A stretch of 64,000 bases of DNA from Dendrolimus kikuchii (lineage: Eukaryota > Arthropoda > Insecta > Lepidoptera > Lasiocampidae): positions 13,655,001 through 13,719,000 of the forward strand of contig CM034398.1 in assembly GCA_019925095.2 (NCBI GenBank). Direction: 5' to 3'. The translations under genes were made by a program, and so were the position numbers. The notes under the pieces were generated by a model. It was not told where the DNA came from. It saw only the letters and a list, made by a program, of their open reading frames with translations, and did not search any database. Of the stretch, positions 45,732 to 59,800 are shown one piece after another; position 1 is the stretch's first letter, and each line of letters opens with the position of its first letter.

Positions 45732-48700
45732 ATGAAGTTTCTCAAAATGATGAGTTCAAGTATTTTCCAAATATTTTCTGTTCTATTCTTTTTAGCATAT
45801 TTATTGGGAGTTTTCAACATTTATTTTAGCGATAAAACAAACCATTGTACAATGACTTACATGTACGAATATCCTCAATTTGTGGTAAATTTCCTTATTT
45901 TCTAATTGTGTATAAAAGTCTTAGTCTAACTCTATTTATATTTTAAATATTTATTTTAGCGCATGTCCGTACCAGAAAATAACATTTATCCTCAATATGG
46001 ATTGTATGCATACAGTGAGGGAAGATTTACTGAAAGAGCTCGGAAGATGTGGTAAGATTGAAAATAATATTTTTAGATCTAAAACTATTTTATGTTTTAA
46101 TTTTTATATAATATATTTCACTTAGGTTTTTTAAATCATATGATATTTTAAAGTAGAATATAATACTTGAGGATTTCAGTTTTAGTTTTTATTTAATGTT
46201 ATAAAAATTATAAAATATATTCCAATGTCAAACAGAGTACTTGTATATATTTCTTGCAGCTTTAGTTGGAATTCTTGCATTTAATTTAATATTATACTTC
46301 AGTTATAATGGTAATATCAAAATGCACTAAACATTTTTTGTATAATAGGGTTAGCCTGATTTTATTGCTTGTGAATTTAATTTTTAATAGTTACATTATA
46401 TAACTTTTATTTATTTATTTTTATATATTTTATTTATTTATTACATTCATGTAGATTCTTCTTGTCATGTCTATTAGACTGCTGGAACTAAACAGCTTTT
46501 TATATTTAAACTGAATCTTCTAATGTCCCTGCTACAACTGGAATAATGTTAATGTTAGTGTCAGACAGATGTGGTCAAGGATTGTGTTTTTTACTTTTAC
46601 TTATTTGAGATGTGAAATTGTTAGTGATGTTATAAAAAATTCACAAATAACTCACATATATACTTACACTAATGTGATTGATGACACATTATTTTTGAAC
46701 ACTATAAGTTGCATTTGGTCAATCAGCAACTGTAATATAAGTTAGAGCAGGGCAGGCAAAGTGTACCCTGCTTGGACAGAGTAGCATGGTGTACTTGTCG
46801 CCCACACCGGACTTGACCTCTTACTCCTGACTGTGGTTTGTTCCTTGATTGGGAGCGTTACTGGATGGTATGCCGTCTCTTCCTTCTGCAGGTGTATCAT
46901 GCTTGTACAGGATTAGGTAAAGCGGAAGTGTCGGCGCCGGTGGGTATCATTAAAACTCTGTAAGCTTTCCCTGGGGAAGGGTTCCCGCTGTTAATGTTGT
47001 CAAGATGAGGGCGCGCCGAGGGTCTGCAGGCGCTCACTTCCCCCTCTCATGGGGCACATTACAAACCAACCCATGCCAAGGAAAATACTTGTGGCCCTGG
47101 CATAGGACGAGGGAGGGAACACTTTGGGGTTTTAGTGAGTATCACTGACTGTGGTATAGCAATAGCACTTCTTGCTTGTGGTGCTAGTGCCACCCCAACA
47201 TGGCGAATCCCACATTCTTTACAGCACTTCCCCATGGTGGATAGTCCTCAAACGGGTTTTCAGTCCTTATAAAAAAGGGGTATTAATGTAACTAAGAAAA
47301 ATAAAATAAAAGCAATATAAATGTTTTAAGTGAGAAATATTAATAAGCAAGCAGAGCACTATTATTTAGAAAAAGATCTATAATAAAAATATCTTAATAA
47401 TAACTCTTCTGTAATATTAGTTTTACCATGTCTTACTATAATGATTGTGGTAAATTTAATCTAACTTCCAAATAATAATCATTTATATATAGTACTTAAG
47501 GGGAACTATTATTTACAGAGAAATTCAAATATCAAGACTTGACACGGAACCTAAACTTACCTGTTTAATTTACCCTAGGTGCTACCCAATGTAATGATGT
47601 TTAAAGTATCTAAAACTTGTTAAACTAAATATTCTTTTGTAGGTTTGATGGAGTTCCAGTTTTGTTTCTTCCTGGCAATTCAGGTAGTCACATGCAAGCA
47701 AGATCCCTGGCCTCAGTTGCCTTAAGGAAAGCTCTATCTAAGGGATATGAATATCATTTTGACTTCTTCTCTAGTGAGTTACTAAAAACAAAAATATATT
47801 TTTTTGTCCCTGGATTGTTTGCACTTAAAGAGAGTATAAGTTAGTAAAACTATGATTTAACAGTTTTGTGTTTGCGTAACAATATAAGTTTATTTTAAAG
47901 GTAATGATTTGAATATATTTGGTTCTACTAACTTGCCCAAAATGAATGTATGTATTATTATTTTATTTGGAATGAATGTCAAAGAAGCAAGTGAGGTGTG
48001 TAAGAATAAGCCTGAATGGCGCTCTGTTGTTCGTGCCTACCCCGCAAGGGAACTGGCGTGAAGTTATGTATGTATGTATGTATTTTATTTGGATCTACTA
48101 GAGTCCTAATTTTTCTCTTTAACTTTTCACTATCTTTGGCATCCACTATCGTCAGTGACCATTGTCATACATATAATTATCACATAGAGTGTACGAGAGT
48201 ATGAAATACTTGGCAGATTATTATATAGACATAAGGCATTGTAATTCTATTTGTGTATATTTTTTTAGTAAGTTATAATGAAGAATTGTCTGGTTTGTAT
48301 GGAGGAGTACTGGAGAGTCAGACAGACTTTGCAGCGGCATGTATATCAAAAATTTTGAATTTGTATAAAAATAATAAGTTCACAAAAACAGTGCCTTCAT
48401 CTGTTATACTTATTGGACATTCTATGGTGAGTTATATATGAATGTCTTGGTATCATTTATTATTTTGTCACAAGACTTCCATTATTCAGAATTATACTAC
48501 ATATAGTATGGATATTTTGCTACTAAAATATGCCCGCGACTTCGTCCACACTTGATTTGAAATTCCCGCGGGATTCCCGGAACACAAAGTACCGCAGCGT
48601 TTAAAAAATAATGTAAGGTATTGCTTTAGTGAAAACTGTGTCGGAATAAGCTAATTTTTATGCACCCGAACTACCACCTGCTCTCGGGGAAATTCCTGCG

Positions 48701-50765
48701 TTATACTTGGGGTAAAAAAAACATCACACATTTTATTACATAAAATTGCTATCGATCAGTGAACAAATCACATTGGGATTTTTTTTCTAAATATTGTCAT
48801 TTTAAATCATCTCCAGAAAAATTTCTGCCGAATTCCCACAATCAACGAAAACCGCATCTAAATCGGTCCTGTAGTTATTACATGAATCCCGAACAAACTA
48901 GCATATTCCTCATCGTTTATATAGTCTACTCCAGATGTTTTTTTTAAATAGCTTCAATGTACAGATACGGCATGCTTAGAATTTTATAATATTATAGATA
49001 ACCAGTTCTACCCATAATTGTGTATATTTGACATCCACGTGATTTCTATTTGTTTCAAATTAATTCTATATCTTGAGTTTATTTGAATAATTTGAGACTG
49101 TCTACAGTGCAAAGTGATACTGAAAAAAGAATATTTTCAAAATACTGTATTTGAAATAATTTAATTACTTGTTAATAATTTTTAGGGAGGTCTTATTGCG
49201 AAACGTTTGCTAACATATCCACCTACAATAAATACAACGAGCATAGCTATAGCTCTCGCAGCGCCATTAGAAGCCCCAGTCATAAATTTCGACGTGAAAA
49301 TGAATGATTACTATATGTGGATGCACTATGAGTGGGAATATTTTATGCGAAAAAATAGCGAAATAAACAATAAGAAAATATTGCTCAGTTTCGGAAATGG
49401 ACCGAGGGATGTCCTTGTGCCATCAGGATTGACCACTTCTAACGATAGCTATGTAAATGCTTTGGTAAGTATGGACAGTGTAAACTAATATTTTTTTAAA
49501 GCTCTGAATTCGCATCATATATGTATGTTCTACATCGCCTGTTCCCATATATCGGAAAAAAAATATCGCAAGTATTTCGGTTACGATATCTCATTGCTTC
49601 TGTGATCTACTGAGCTAAGCGTTGATTCACCTAGTTCACTGGAAGAGTCCCGGGTTCGAATCCCAGCAGATATATTTTGTAAAAGAACTTTTCATTCTTT
49701 ACTCTTGTCTAGATGTCTGAGATGGAGTTTATTATTTATATTGTATTTAAACTAGAGTTTACCCCGCGGCTATGCCGCGGGTCAACCTCTAGTGCATATC
49801 TCTTGTTTAAAAAGCAAGTGGTACAGGTTACATTGTATTAAATTTGTATGTATTTGCCTCCGAAAGATTCACTTCATTTTATATCGCAAACTATACCACC
49901 CCCGTCTATATGTAAACTACATAAATGACAAAACTTGACAAAAATGACAAAATAGATAACATGATCCAAGTGGACCAACTGGACCCAGTGGATCCAGTGG
50001 ACAAAGTGGACCCAACTGGCCTAGTGGACCCAGTGGACCCAGTGGACCCAGTGGACCCAGTGGACCCAGTGGACCCAGTGGACCCAGTGGACCCAGTGGA
50101 CCCAGTGGACCCAGTGGACCCAGTGGACCCAGTGGACCCAGTGGACCCAGTGGACCCAGTGGACCCAGTGGACCCAGTGGACCCAGTGGACCCAGTGGAC
50201 CCAGTGGACCCAGTGGACCCAGTGGACCCAGTGGTCCCAGTGGACCCAGTGGACCCAGTGGACCCAGTGGATGGACCCAGTGGACCCAGTGGATGGACCC
50301 AGTGGACCCAGTGGACCCAGTGGATGGACCCAGTGGACCCAGTGGATGGACCCAGTGGACCCAGTGGACCCAGTGGATGGACCCAGTGGACCCAGTGGAC
50401 CCAGTGGACCCAGTGGACCCAGTGGACCCAGTGCACCCAGTGCACCCAGTGCACCCAGTGGACCCAGTGGACCCAGTGGACCCAGTGGACCCAGTGGACC
50501 CAGTGGACCCAGTGGACCCAGTGGACCCAGTGGACCCAGTGGACCCAGTGGACCCAGTGGACCCAGTGGACCCAGTGGACCCAGTGGACCCAGTGGACCC
50601 AGTGGACCCAGTGGACCCAGTGGACCCAGTGGACCCAGTGGACCCAGTGGACCAACTATCCCATTTTCCGGGATAAAAAGTATCCTATGTTCATTCTCGG
50701 CATCGAAAATATATATATACTGAGTTTCAACCAAATCGGTCCAGTAGTTTTTACGTGAAAACGGA

Positions 50766-50806
<41 letters not shown>

Positions 50807-53800
50807 GTTACTTTCGCATTTATAATATTAATAGGGATTTAAACTAGTTGTGGTCGCGCCTTCGTCCGTGTGAAATTTTTTCGCGAAACCCTAATTTTTA
50901 AAAGTAGCTTAAGGTACTCCCTATAACATCAGCTATCTGCCAGTGAAAGTTCCGTTCCGATAGGGAAGCCAGACAAACTGGCGCTGTAACGCGTCACGTA
51001 ACAACGCGGTTTACCAGCCCATAAGAAGTTATCACTTCAAAAATTACATTTTCGGAATCTCCTGGTCCGAATTATCCCCCCTCATTTTTTCGTTTTTATT
51101 TTGACTGTTTGTTATAATATTGTTACGATTTCTGAGACTGGATTTAAAATGCCGTTAGAATTATTATAGAGTTTATTAGAACTATACAAACATGTATAAC
51201 ACGGGTACAAAAGTAACCGAACACAACAAATCCAAACGTAATGCAGAAGGTCTTAATTCAATAAAACGTGCGAAGTCCGTCACTAATAGATTCCCGAATG
51301 TACACGTCTCGCCTTGATCATGGTTCTCGCTCGACTGCCCCCTCTCCCCATCAGGCCGTCGTTTTATACCTCACAAATACAAATGTGCCCGTATCGTAGT
51401 CGACGTAATCCGCAACACCTGGCTAATGATTCGGCCATAAACGAGTACATTAAAATAATGGACTGTTCTCTAGAAACGTATGCCAATAAATAAGTAAACA
51501 AAAGAAGACGATCATAAAAGAATTACAATTAGTTCAAATGCCGACAGGTAATAAAATGTGTTTTACAGATATGCAGGTGGAATTTGTTTTTGTCGGAACC
51601 AAAATTGTAACAATATAAAAACGTTAGCTATTATGATTACGTGAAATGCTAATATTAATTTCAATGTTATCGTAAATGTTTAATAACATACGTAACTTAA
51701 CATTGAGGTCATATTTTATCAATCTGCGATTAATATCAGAAACAATATTGTCTTTATTCTCATAATAATAACTACATATATTATGACTGTTGTAGATTGT
51801 TCCAAATAGGATATGTTTATCGTATAGACCGGAACTTAATTTATAACCAAATCGCAACAATTATTTTTTTAACAAAACTAAACCAACTTCAAATTAAAAA
51901 GCAAAAAAATAAAAATACAACACATTGAACTCGGTGCCAAGATTATCATAAAAAATAACAACGACATTGCAAAGTGTACTTGTTCGTTGACTTCGAGATG
52001 TAGAAAATATTTCTTTTTTGCTTTTTGGTTTGAAGTTGACTTTGTTAAAAAAAGAAATATATATTATACTAACAATTGGGGAGTGGACAATCAAATCAAC
52101 TGAGATATCTATAACATTATGTATACATTGACTTCCATTAGAATCTCGCGGTTTTTTTCTGGGAATAATTGAAATAACCTGATTATAAAAAAAATCCAAT
52201 TCCAATATGAATTTCTCACTGATAGATAGCAAATTTTATGTAAAAAAATATGTGATGCTTTTTATCCCGGGAATCCTGCGGGAATTTTCCCAGGAGCGGT
52301 TTAAAGTTGTTCGGGTGTTTAAAAATTAGCTTGTTCCAACATAAGTTTTCACTAAATCGATAGTTTACATTCTTTTTTAAATGTCCCGGGAATCTTGTGG
52401 GAATTCAAGTCAAACGTGGCCGAAGTCGCGGCCATGTTCTAGTTTTTTATAAAGCGGAACGTTACAGCTTCATAGATTTTATACGAGCGTACCTACCTGT
52501 GCCGTCATAAAAGGTATAAGTAAAATGAGTTAAATAGCGCAGTAATTATTGTTTTAAATTAAAATTATTTATATCATGATATTTTATATTTTAAAAGTAA
52601 GATGAGAAGATGTTATTTTAACGTCTGTTCTTTTATATGTAAAAATATAATAATTTATTGTAACATGTTTCTGCATCCCTATTTTGAATATTATTTTCTA
52701 GACAACATCAATCCCGGGCGTTTGGGTGTCTCCAGATCACGTATGCATCGTTTGGTGCAAACAATTAGTGATGGCAATAAATCGATATCTCTTTTCGATT
52801 ATTGATCCAATGATGGAGCAAGTAATTGAAGACAAGAATATATTGATGGCCAAAGCACTTATGTATTTTCAAGTAAGTTCTTTTTGTTGGCTCTGCATAA
52901 TTTATGTAAATGGCCAGCATGAGAAGTCTATACAAATGTTTTCAGGCAAATCGTTCAATGACTCTAAACCCTGTAGTCAATCGTGCAGAAACGACAATGT
53001 TAACTGAAGCGTTTTGGTACGAGGACAACAGAAGAATTTATCAAGTTACCAGACCGGAGATTGAAAAGTAAGAGGATTCAGTTTGCTTTATGTATAGATT
53101 AATTTTAAGCGCACCTTCCAGTTTCGGATCGCTGTTGGCGACACCACACCCTTTCACATAACCATAGGAGTGCACCAGGGATCTGTCCTTAGCCCTTTTC
53201 TGTTCAGCGTGATATTAGACCAAGTGTCGAACAGCATCAGAGATGCGCATGAGCAACGTCCATGGTTGCTCATGTATGCTGATGATATTGCACTGGCAGA
53301 TTCGGACAGGGGGCGCCTGGTGCAACGTGTAAATGCGTGGAAGAGGTCGCTAGACAACGGCGGTCTGAAACTAAATGTGGCGAAGACCGAGTACTTGGCC
53401 TGCAACACTACAGATCCCACATCCGTGCGAATAGGCGAAGATACGGTCGAGCGCACGGATCAGTTTAAATATTTGGGATCTGTACTCAGTGCGTCCGGGG
53501 ATATCGACCACGACGTCAAGGCCCGTATCACAGCAGCTTGGGCCAAATGATGTGAGGTGATAGGTGTTATTTGTGACCCCAAAATGCCGGTTAAATTAAA
53601 AGGACAGGTCTGTAAATCCATCACGAGACCTGTCCTTTTGTATGGCAGTGAAGCGTGGCCTGTACTTGAGCGACACAAGCAAGAACTGCGTGTCACGGAG
53701 ATGAATATGCTGCGATGGATGTGTGGAGTGACGCGGAAAGACCGGGTCAGGAACTCAAGCATCCGTGGCAGTTTTCATGTCCGTGACATAGCAGACAAAC

Positions 53801-56800
53801 TGCAAGAGTGTCGCTAACGCTGGTACGGCCACTTTTTACGGAGACCGGCTAATTATGTAGAGAACAATTGTCTAGCCCTGCCGCCACCGCCAGGTCCCGG
53901 TCGAAGGGGAAGGCCCAAGAAATGTTGGCTTGACGTTGTGAAGGATGACATGCGTACCAATGGTCTCAAAACGGGGGATGTTGAAGACCACGCGAAGTGG
54001 ATTAGAAAAAGTAGGAAAGCGGACCCTGGGCGTCGAAGTGAACGCTCCGAACGCAACCGGGATTTAACGCTCGGATGATGATGAATTTTAAGCGCACGTT
54101 CAAACCATACTGTCGGACTGTTAAACGGACGACAGTTGTGGGGTGGCTGTATAGGATGGTGGACAATGTTTGCATAAACACTGAAATTCACAGAAAAGCC
54201 ACGTGACTGCCGTGTCGTCTACATGAGTGCTAAGAGATTGTTCTCTAACTAACAATGGGAGGAAGAAGGGGCCGGGCCTGATATGCGATAAGTGTGAACA
54301 GCGTCATACTCATAGTCAAACGAGATTGGACACGATTTTTTTACGGACGTAGTGGGCCGGCAAACACCAACATTGCTTGTCGGCGCCGGCAAAAAAGCGG
54401 TGTCGAGTATGTTCACACATAGCTTCCTATAAAATATTCTGCCACTAGAGCAACCGAATTTTTCTGGGTCCGACACCCGATGTGTGTGACGGGCGGTAAG
54501 ACTCGTTGTCGTATGTTAATCGGAATTCCTTAATAATGAATAAAGGCAGCCGCTCAAAAGTCCTTGACACGGTTCCAACGGAAAACAAATCAGACGTGTT
54601 CGATATTTGTCTGGCGCAATTAAAATAGAGAAATGCACATTTTCATGACATTAAATACATCTTAACAGCGCATATTGCAGGAATGTTGTTACCACGTCCT
54701 TTCTCTAGCACGGCTACAACATATTCTGAGGATCAGTGTATAGTAGATTACGAAGTAGATTTGTTTTCACACTTTCACGCAGTTTTGATTGTTATTTCGA
54801 AACCTCAAAGCCAAATTTTCTTTTCTCGACAATTGCATTTTTGATGGTAACATAACATGGAAACATGATCACATGTTTCCATGTTGTGTTACCATCAAAA
54901 ATGCAAGTGTGCATTGCAATGCAAAAGTCATACCCAAGCTATCAAGCTTGGGTATGACTAAACACGTATATCACAAACTAATATAAACTCATTACGTCAT
55001 TATTTCTATTTATGACTATTTTGATTCGACCTTAGTGCAACATGGAAATGTTTTTGGATGTATTCCAATTTAAACGAACTGTGAACATGGATTTGGTTTA
55101 TTGTTTGTTTATTCTTTTGTCTCTCATTTACAACTTGCATATGAACCTATTTACGTGGCATCAGGTTTTTGGGTCAATAATAGATAGATAACACTTTATT
55201 GCTCACCAAATATACAATTACAAAAACACACAATAACAATATTGTCATGGTAGAAACAATAGACGGTCTTATTGCTTAAAGCAATCTTTTCCGGGCAACC
55301 TAACATAAGGAATAGTTTAACCTAATCTGGTGATGTAGGTGGTGCAGATTATTAGATCTTCAATCAATCAATGATCAATGCGCGAGTGCCGTAAATAGCC
55401 TTTTATGCGCCCTATGCGGTTCTATAACTGCGCCCTTGTTTTTTTTTTAGATATTATAGGTACCCTAGCTAGAGCAATGCTATGTATAGGCCTACTTTAT
55501 TTCATTCAGGGTTATAAAATAACGCACGCGGACCTTGGTGTTTGTGGACCAATTATCTAATATTTTGGAAGAAAAACTATTTTTTTAAAGAATTAGAACA
55601 CAAATACGCTCGTGCGCTGCCAAAAAAATGAGCGCGATGTTTTGTCTAAATTAACAGACGTTTTTGATGATACTGGCATGTAGGTACGTATGTGTTGGAA
55701 TCGAGCACTAGGGGGAAGCGGGAATTTATCAGGAGCAAACCGAAAAAATAATAGTTCTGCCTGGTCTGGCCATTCTTGCACCCCCCAGAGTCTACGCCCT
55801 GTATCTGGGCACTGGTGGCACCGCCCTATTTACGGTACTGCACTGCGCCCGGTCCCATTTATATACGATTAGTAAACACAACTGCCCGCAAATACTGCAA
55901 TAGTATGTGGCACTATTTGAAACAAGTATTATTAACAATTCATATCTTCCGAACACTGCAAGACATAAGATATGTAACATTGGAATAGTAAATTAAATGT
56001 GTCTGACCACTTTCGATCAGATGAGCCGTTTGTGTGTTTATCAGCTTTTGACAATAAAGGAATGTTGTTGGTTAGGATTATTTATATTAACTCCTAAAAC
56101 TTTCATTGCAATTCATTGAGCAGTTTCGAAGTCTATTTGAAATAAAATTTGACTTACAAAATTCTAAAAATGGTCATTTATGATTAGACATCATACAATA
56201 CAAATAGCAGTTATCATTTAATTTTTTTTTAAGTAACTGACAGGACTTCAAATTTATTTATTGGTGTCACTTGTTACTATATTTTGTCATAATCAATTCG
56301 GCGAAAATTGCATCTGATTTATTGTCTTGTACATGCTCAAGTTACGCCATTTGTACCGAATTATCCTTTTTTGTATTTTCAGAACGACTTATCTGATGAT
56401 AAGACTCGTGAAGTACCCTCAAAATCGATTTGTCGCAGTCGAAGCGGTAAATGTTGACGACAAAGATTGGATCTTTGGGTGTAATGCCAAGTTTACTTAC
56501 CATACATACAGATACTGGTAAGACTTTAAATATTTTATAATTATTAGATACGCGACTTCGCTAATATTAACGTGTAATCCGAAACAATAAGTTATAGCGC
56601 AAAATACTCAAGGAAGTCTCGGGGCTTTTTCCCTAGTTGGTGTTTTACATTTCTTTACAGAAATTAATCCTTACAATTTATACTGTGGGTTGGTGTAATA
56701 ATGCAGTGGGTATGTGTTATTTTTTCAAAATCAGCCTATTTGATTTCTGTCTAGGATAATTGATTTTTTATAAATCTAATACCTTTTTTATTTTCATGAA

Positions 56801-59800
56801 AATGGGCTCCAAGCCTGCTTTGAATATTTTGGCTATATCTTGTAATTTCGGATTTAAAGCCTATGTGGAAAATTCATTATAATTATATTAAACTGTAATA
56901 ATGTTGCTGTTTGCTGTCTCAATAAAAATCAAATAAAACAAACCAACATTCAAGCCACCACACTATGAATTCCTTCGAAATGTATTGTCATGAACTGTGT
57001 TTTCAGTAAATCGGCTGTGTCATTGTCAGAGTTGAGTCGTTGGACTGGAGCAGCAACGGATTTTGGTAAAAGAAAACTGGCAACTATTAACCTACATAAT
57101 ATTAAAGAAACGTATCCTGATTGGAGTCACGTTATTGTAAGAGTTTCTCCCACTAGAAAACCGGTAAGTTCCTCTAAATCTTGGATGTCTCTGTATTGCG
57201 GCGTGAATTCGTGGCGATGGTGCTGATTAGTGGAATAGATGAGTAAATTTTTCAATTTGATGTTAATAGTATTAAAGTTTTAGAAATGTTGTCTTAGTAG
57301 CAATATCTCCAGAATGGAGGTTAGAAATAAGGAGGACTATCTCTGTTTTATTAAAATGTCTCAAAAGGCATTAAATAGGTAGTATTATTGTAATTCAATA
57401 TTTAAACTTGAATGTTTGAAATTATTTATATTCATTGCTGGAAACTTCAGTTCAACCCTATATAGGATGGTTTTCTCTACCCTCCACAGTTGAAAGATTA
57501 CGATATCCACAATAGTGATCGGAAGTCGATAATATTGTTTACTTGTGGCTAGAGATCACAGTACAGTTTTCCGGTATTATCCATTAGCGGCGCCATCTAG
57601 TATCCAGCAGCACGTAATATCACAAGTGTATACACTATGTGCTACAAATAGATTTCAATAGATGAGGCTCTAACACTTTCTGAGAAGTACAGGGGACATT
57701 ATTCACATTCAATATCATCTGAAAATCGTTATTTAGTCATATAATATAGCCTTCGTTCACATTTGTATCTGGTTTTAATCAAAATAAAAATTAAGTAAAA
57801 ATGGCCTGTATTTTCACGTCTATATCATTTTTTTTCCCCCCTATTGACAGCAGTCATGTTGCCTTCTTGGCACAAACCTCCAGAATACGTCACTGTGTGC
57901 GATCTCTCGTCAACCTTTCTAATATTTTGGGAGTTCATCTTGCTATCTTCTTTTTGGTCTTCCCCTTTTTATTTTTCCATCTCGTGGATACCAATCCTTA
58001 ACATCAATGCTCCATTTATCTTCATTGTACTTCATGGTTTTCAGTTTTATTAAATTAATAAACTTCTAATTTCTAGATTGTTCTAAACGTCGATATAAAC
58101 GATTACGCATCGAGACAAATATTCGTCGATCTCCCTTCAGACTTCTCCTTTCAAAAGCATACCATTAAACATGAGACTGAAGAAGACAGCTTGTATTATG
58201 AATTTATTTTACAAGATTTTAATGCGATCCATCAAGCATATTTATTGTATGTCGAGCCTACAGCTGGTTGTAAGGCAATACAATATCATGTATCTGCTGA
58301 GTTACATGTTCCATGGGCTAAAAATCACGAGTATTATCATTATTTCACGTAAGTATTGTGTTTGTCTTTATTGATGATTGAATGATATTCAAAAGATTGT
58401 GTTGCGGACCAAAAGGCTATTTAGTTTAAATGATACTTTGAGAACTTTGTAAAGGACAAGTTTAATTTCTAATAAAATTGTCTCTTTTCTTTCACTGTCT
58501 CCCAATTATTTGGGGTCGGCACAATATGTCTTTTTCTTCCATATTCCTCTATTCTGACATATGTCCTCTGTCACACGACAAATCATCATATCATTCTTCA
58601 CGCCATCCACCTCTATTTTGGCCTGCCTTTACATTTGTACCCATCAATCTTGCAATTTAACATTTTTTTGTCACGTGACTTTCACCCTTCTCATTACATG
58701 CCCTAAAAATATAATAAAGTAAAAGGAACTTCAATTATGATGCTTCATTTTGCTGCTCCTTAACCATGTTTGGGTTTTAATGCATTGTGTTGCGCCTGAG
58801 TTACTGAATTGACTCGACGAATTTTGCTGAATTAACCATGTGTACCTTGACCACATAGCCTGTAAGTATTCAAACAATTTGGAGAGGCTTGTGGTCACTG
58901 CGAAAGTTAAAGGTAAGAGACCTCGATGTAAAGAGTATTGATCAGGTTCTTAACTACTGGTAGATTGTCCATCAATTCTGCCCTCCAAAATACTCAAAAC
59001 CGATCTCGTAAACAAGTCACTAATTACTTGCTCTCCTTCAGAGAGCAATTATTTACTGTCATCAACATCGTTCTCTTCTTTTTTATTTGCTTACAATTCG
59101 TTATACAAATATATGTTATCTGTGCTTTTTAATATTTTATTAAATTTTTGGTCCTTTTTTTATTGCAGGAGTTCAGCAGACAGGCAGACGGCCCACCTGA
59201 TGGAAAGCGGTTACCATCACCTATGGACATTTGCAACACCAAAGGTGCTACAAATACGCTGCTGCTCTCTTAAGGGTGACTGGAACCTGGTCACCAATGC
59301 CGAAACACAACTCAAGGTTGTTATGGCGACATACTTTAGACCAGGGGTGGCAGCCATCCAGTCGGGCAAATGCCCAACCACCTGGTTGTGGGTTGTTTTG
59401 TCGCCTCTTACGACAGGCCGCCCGGCCGCAGGAAATTGTATTCTTTCTCCGTTCCTGCAGGGATATAAATATGTCCTTCGAGCTGGATAACATAAGATCA
59501 GGTTCTTGCATTAGTTTTCTGTTTATTGGTATTTGAAGTCAATGTAGTTGTCGTTTTTCCAGTCATTTAAAGCGCTCGCCTATGAAACTTCGTCTGTTCA
59601 AAAGCAATCCTAATATTACTTATGGACTAGAAGCAATGGAACATGTGAAAGTAACTCTTTTGCTGGATCCTCAATGCACCTATACTATAAGGTATGTTAG
59701 CTATAGTTTAACAGTTAAAACCACAGCAGTAACATTTCAGATTGATTAATTTCTCCAAAAAAAGAATTCGAGCGTGATTTGATCCATTTCAAAAATGCAA

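Noticed and set aside
49586..49673. Functional tRNA gene
   Set aside because: The B box is perfect, but the length (88 bp) and arms do not give a normal cloverleaf; a SINE head is more likely.
49976..50652. CRISPR-like regular array
   Set aside because: It has 9-bp units without spacers, inside a Helitron in a eukaryotic genome.
49906..50758. Several 125-280 codon frames with GPS, DPV, TQW, GPL or WVH repeats
   Set aside because: They are by-products of a 9-bp minisatellite with no stop codon in any frame; no start context, conserved domain or flanking coding sequence.
53601..53637. 11-bp inverted repeat AGGACAGGTCT...AGACCTGTCCT
   Set aside because: It lies inside RTE coding sequence, is also present in the second copy (62633), and is explained by the protein-coding constraint.
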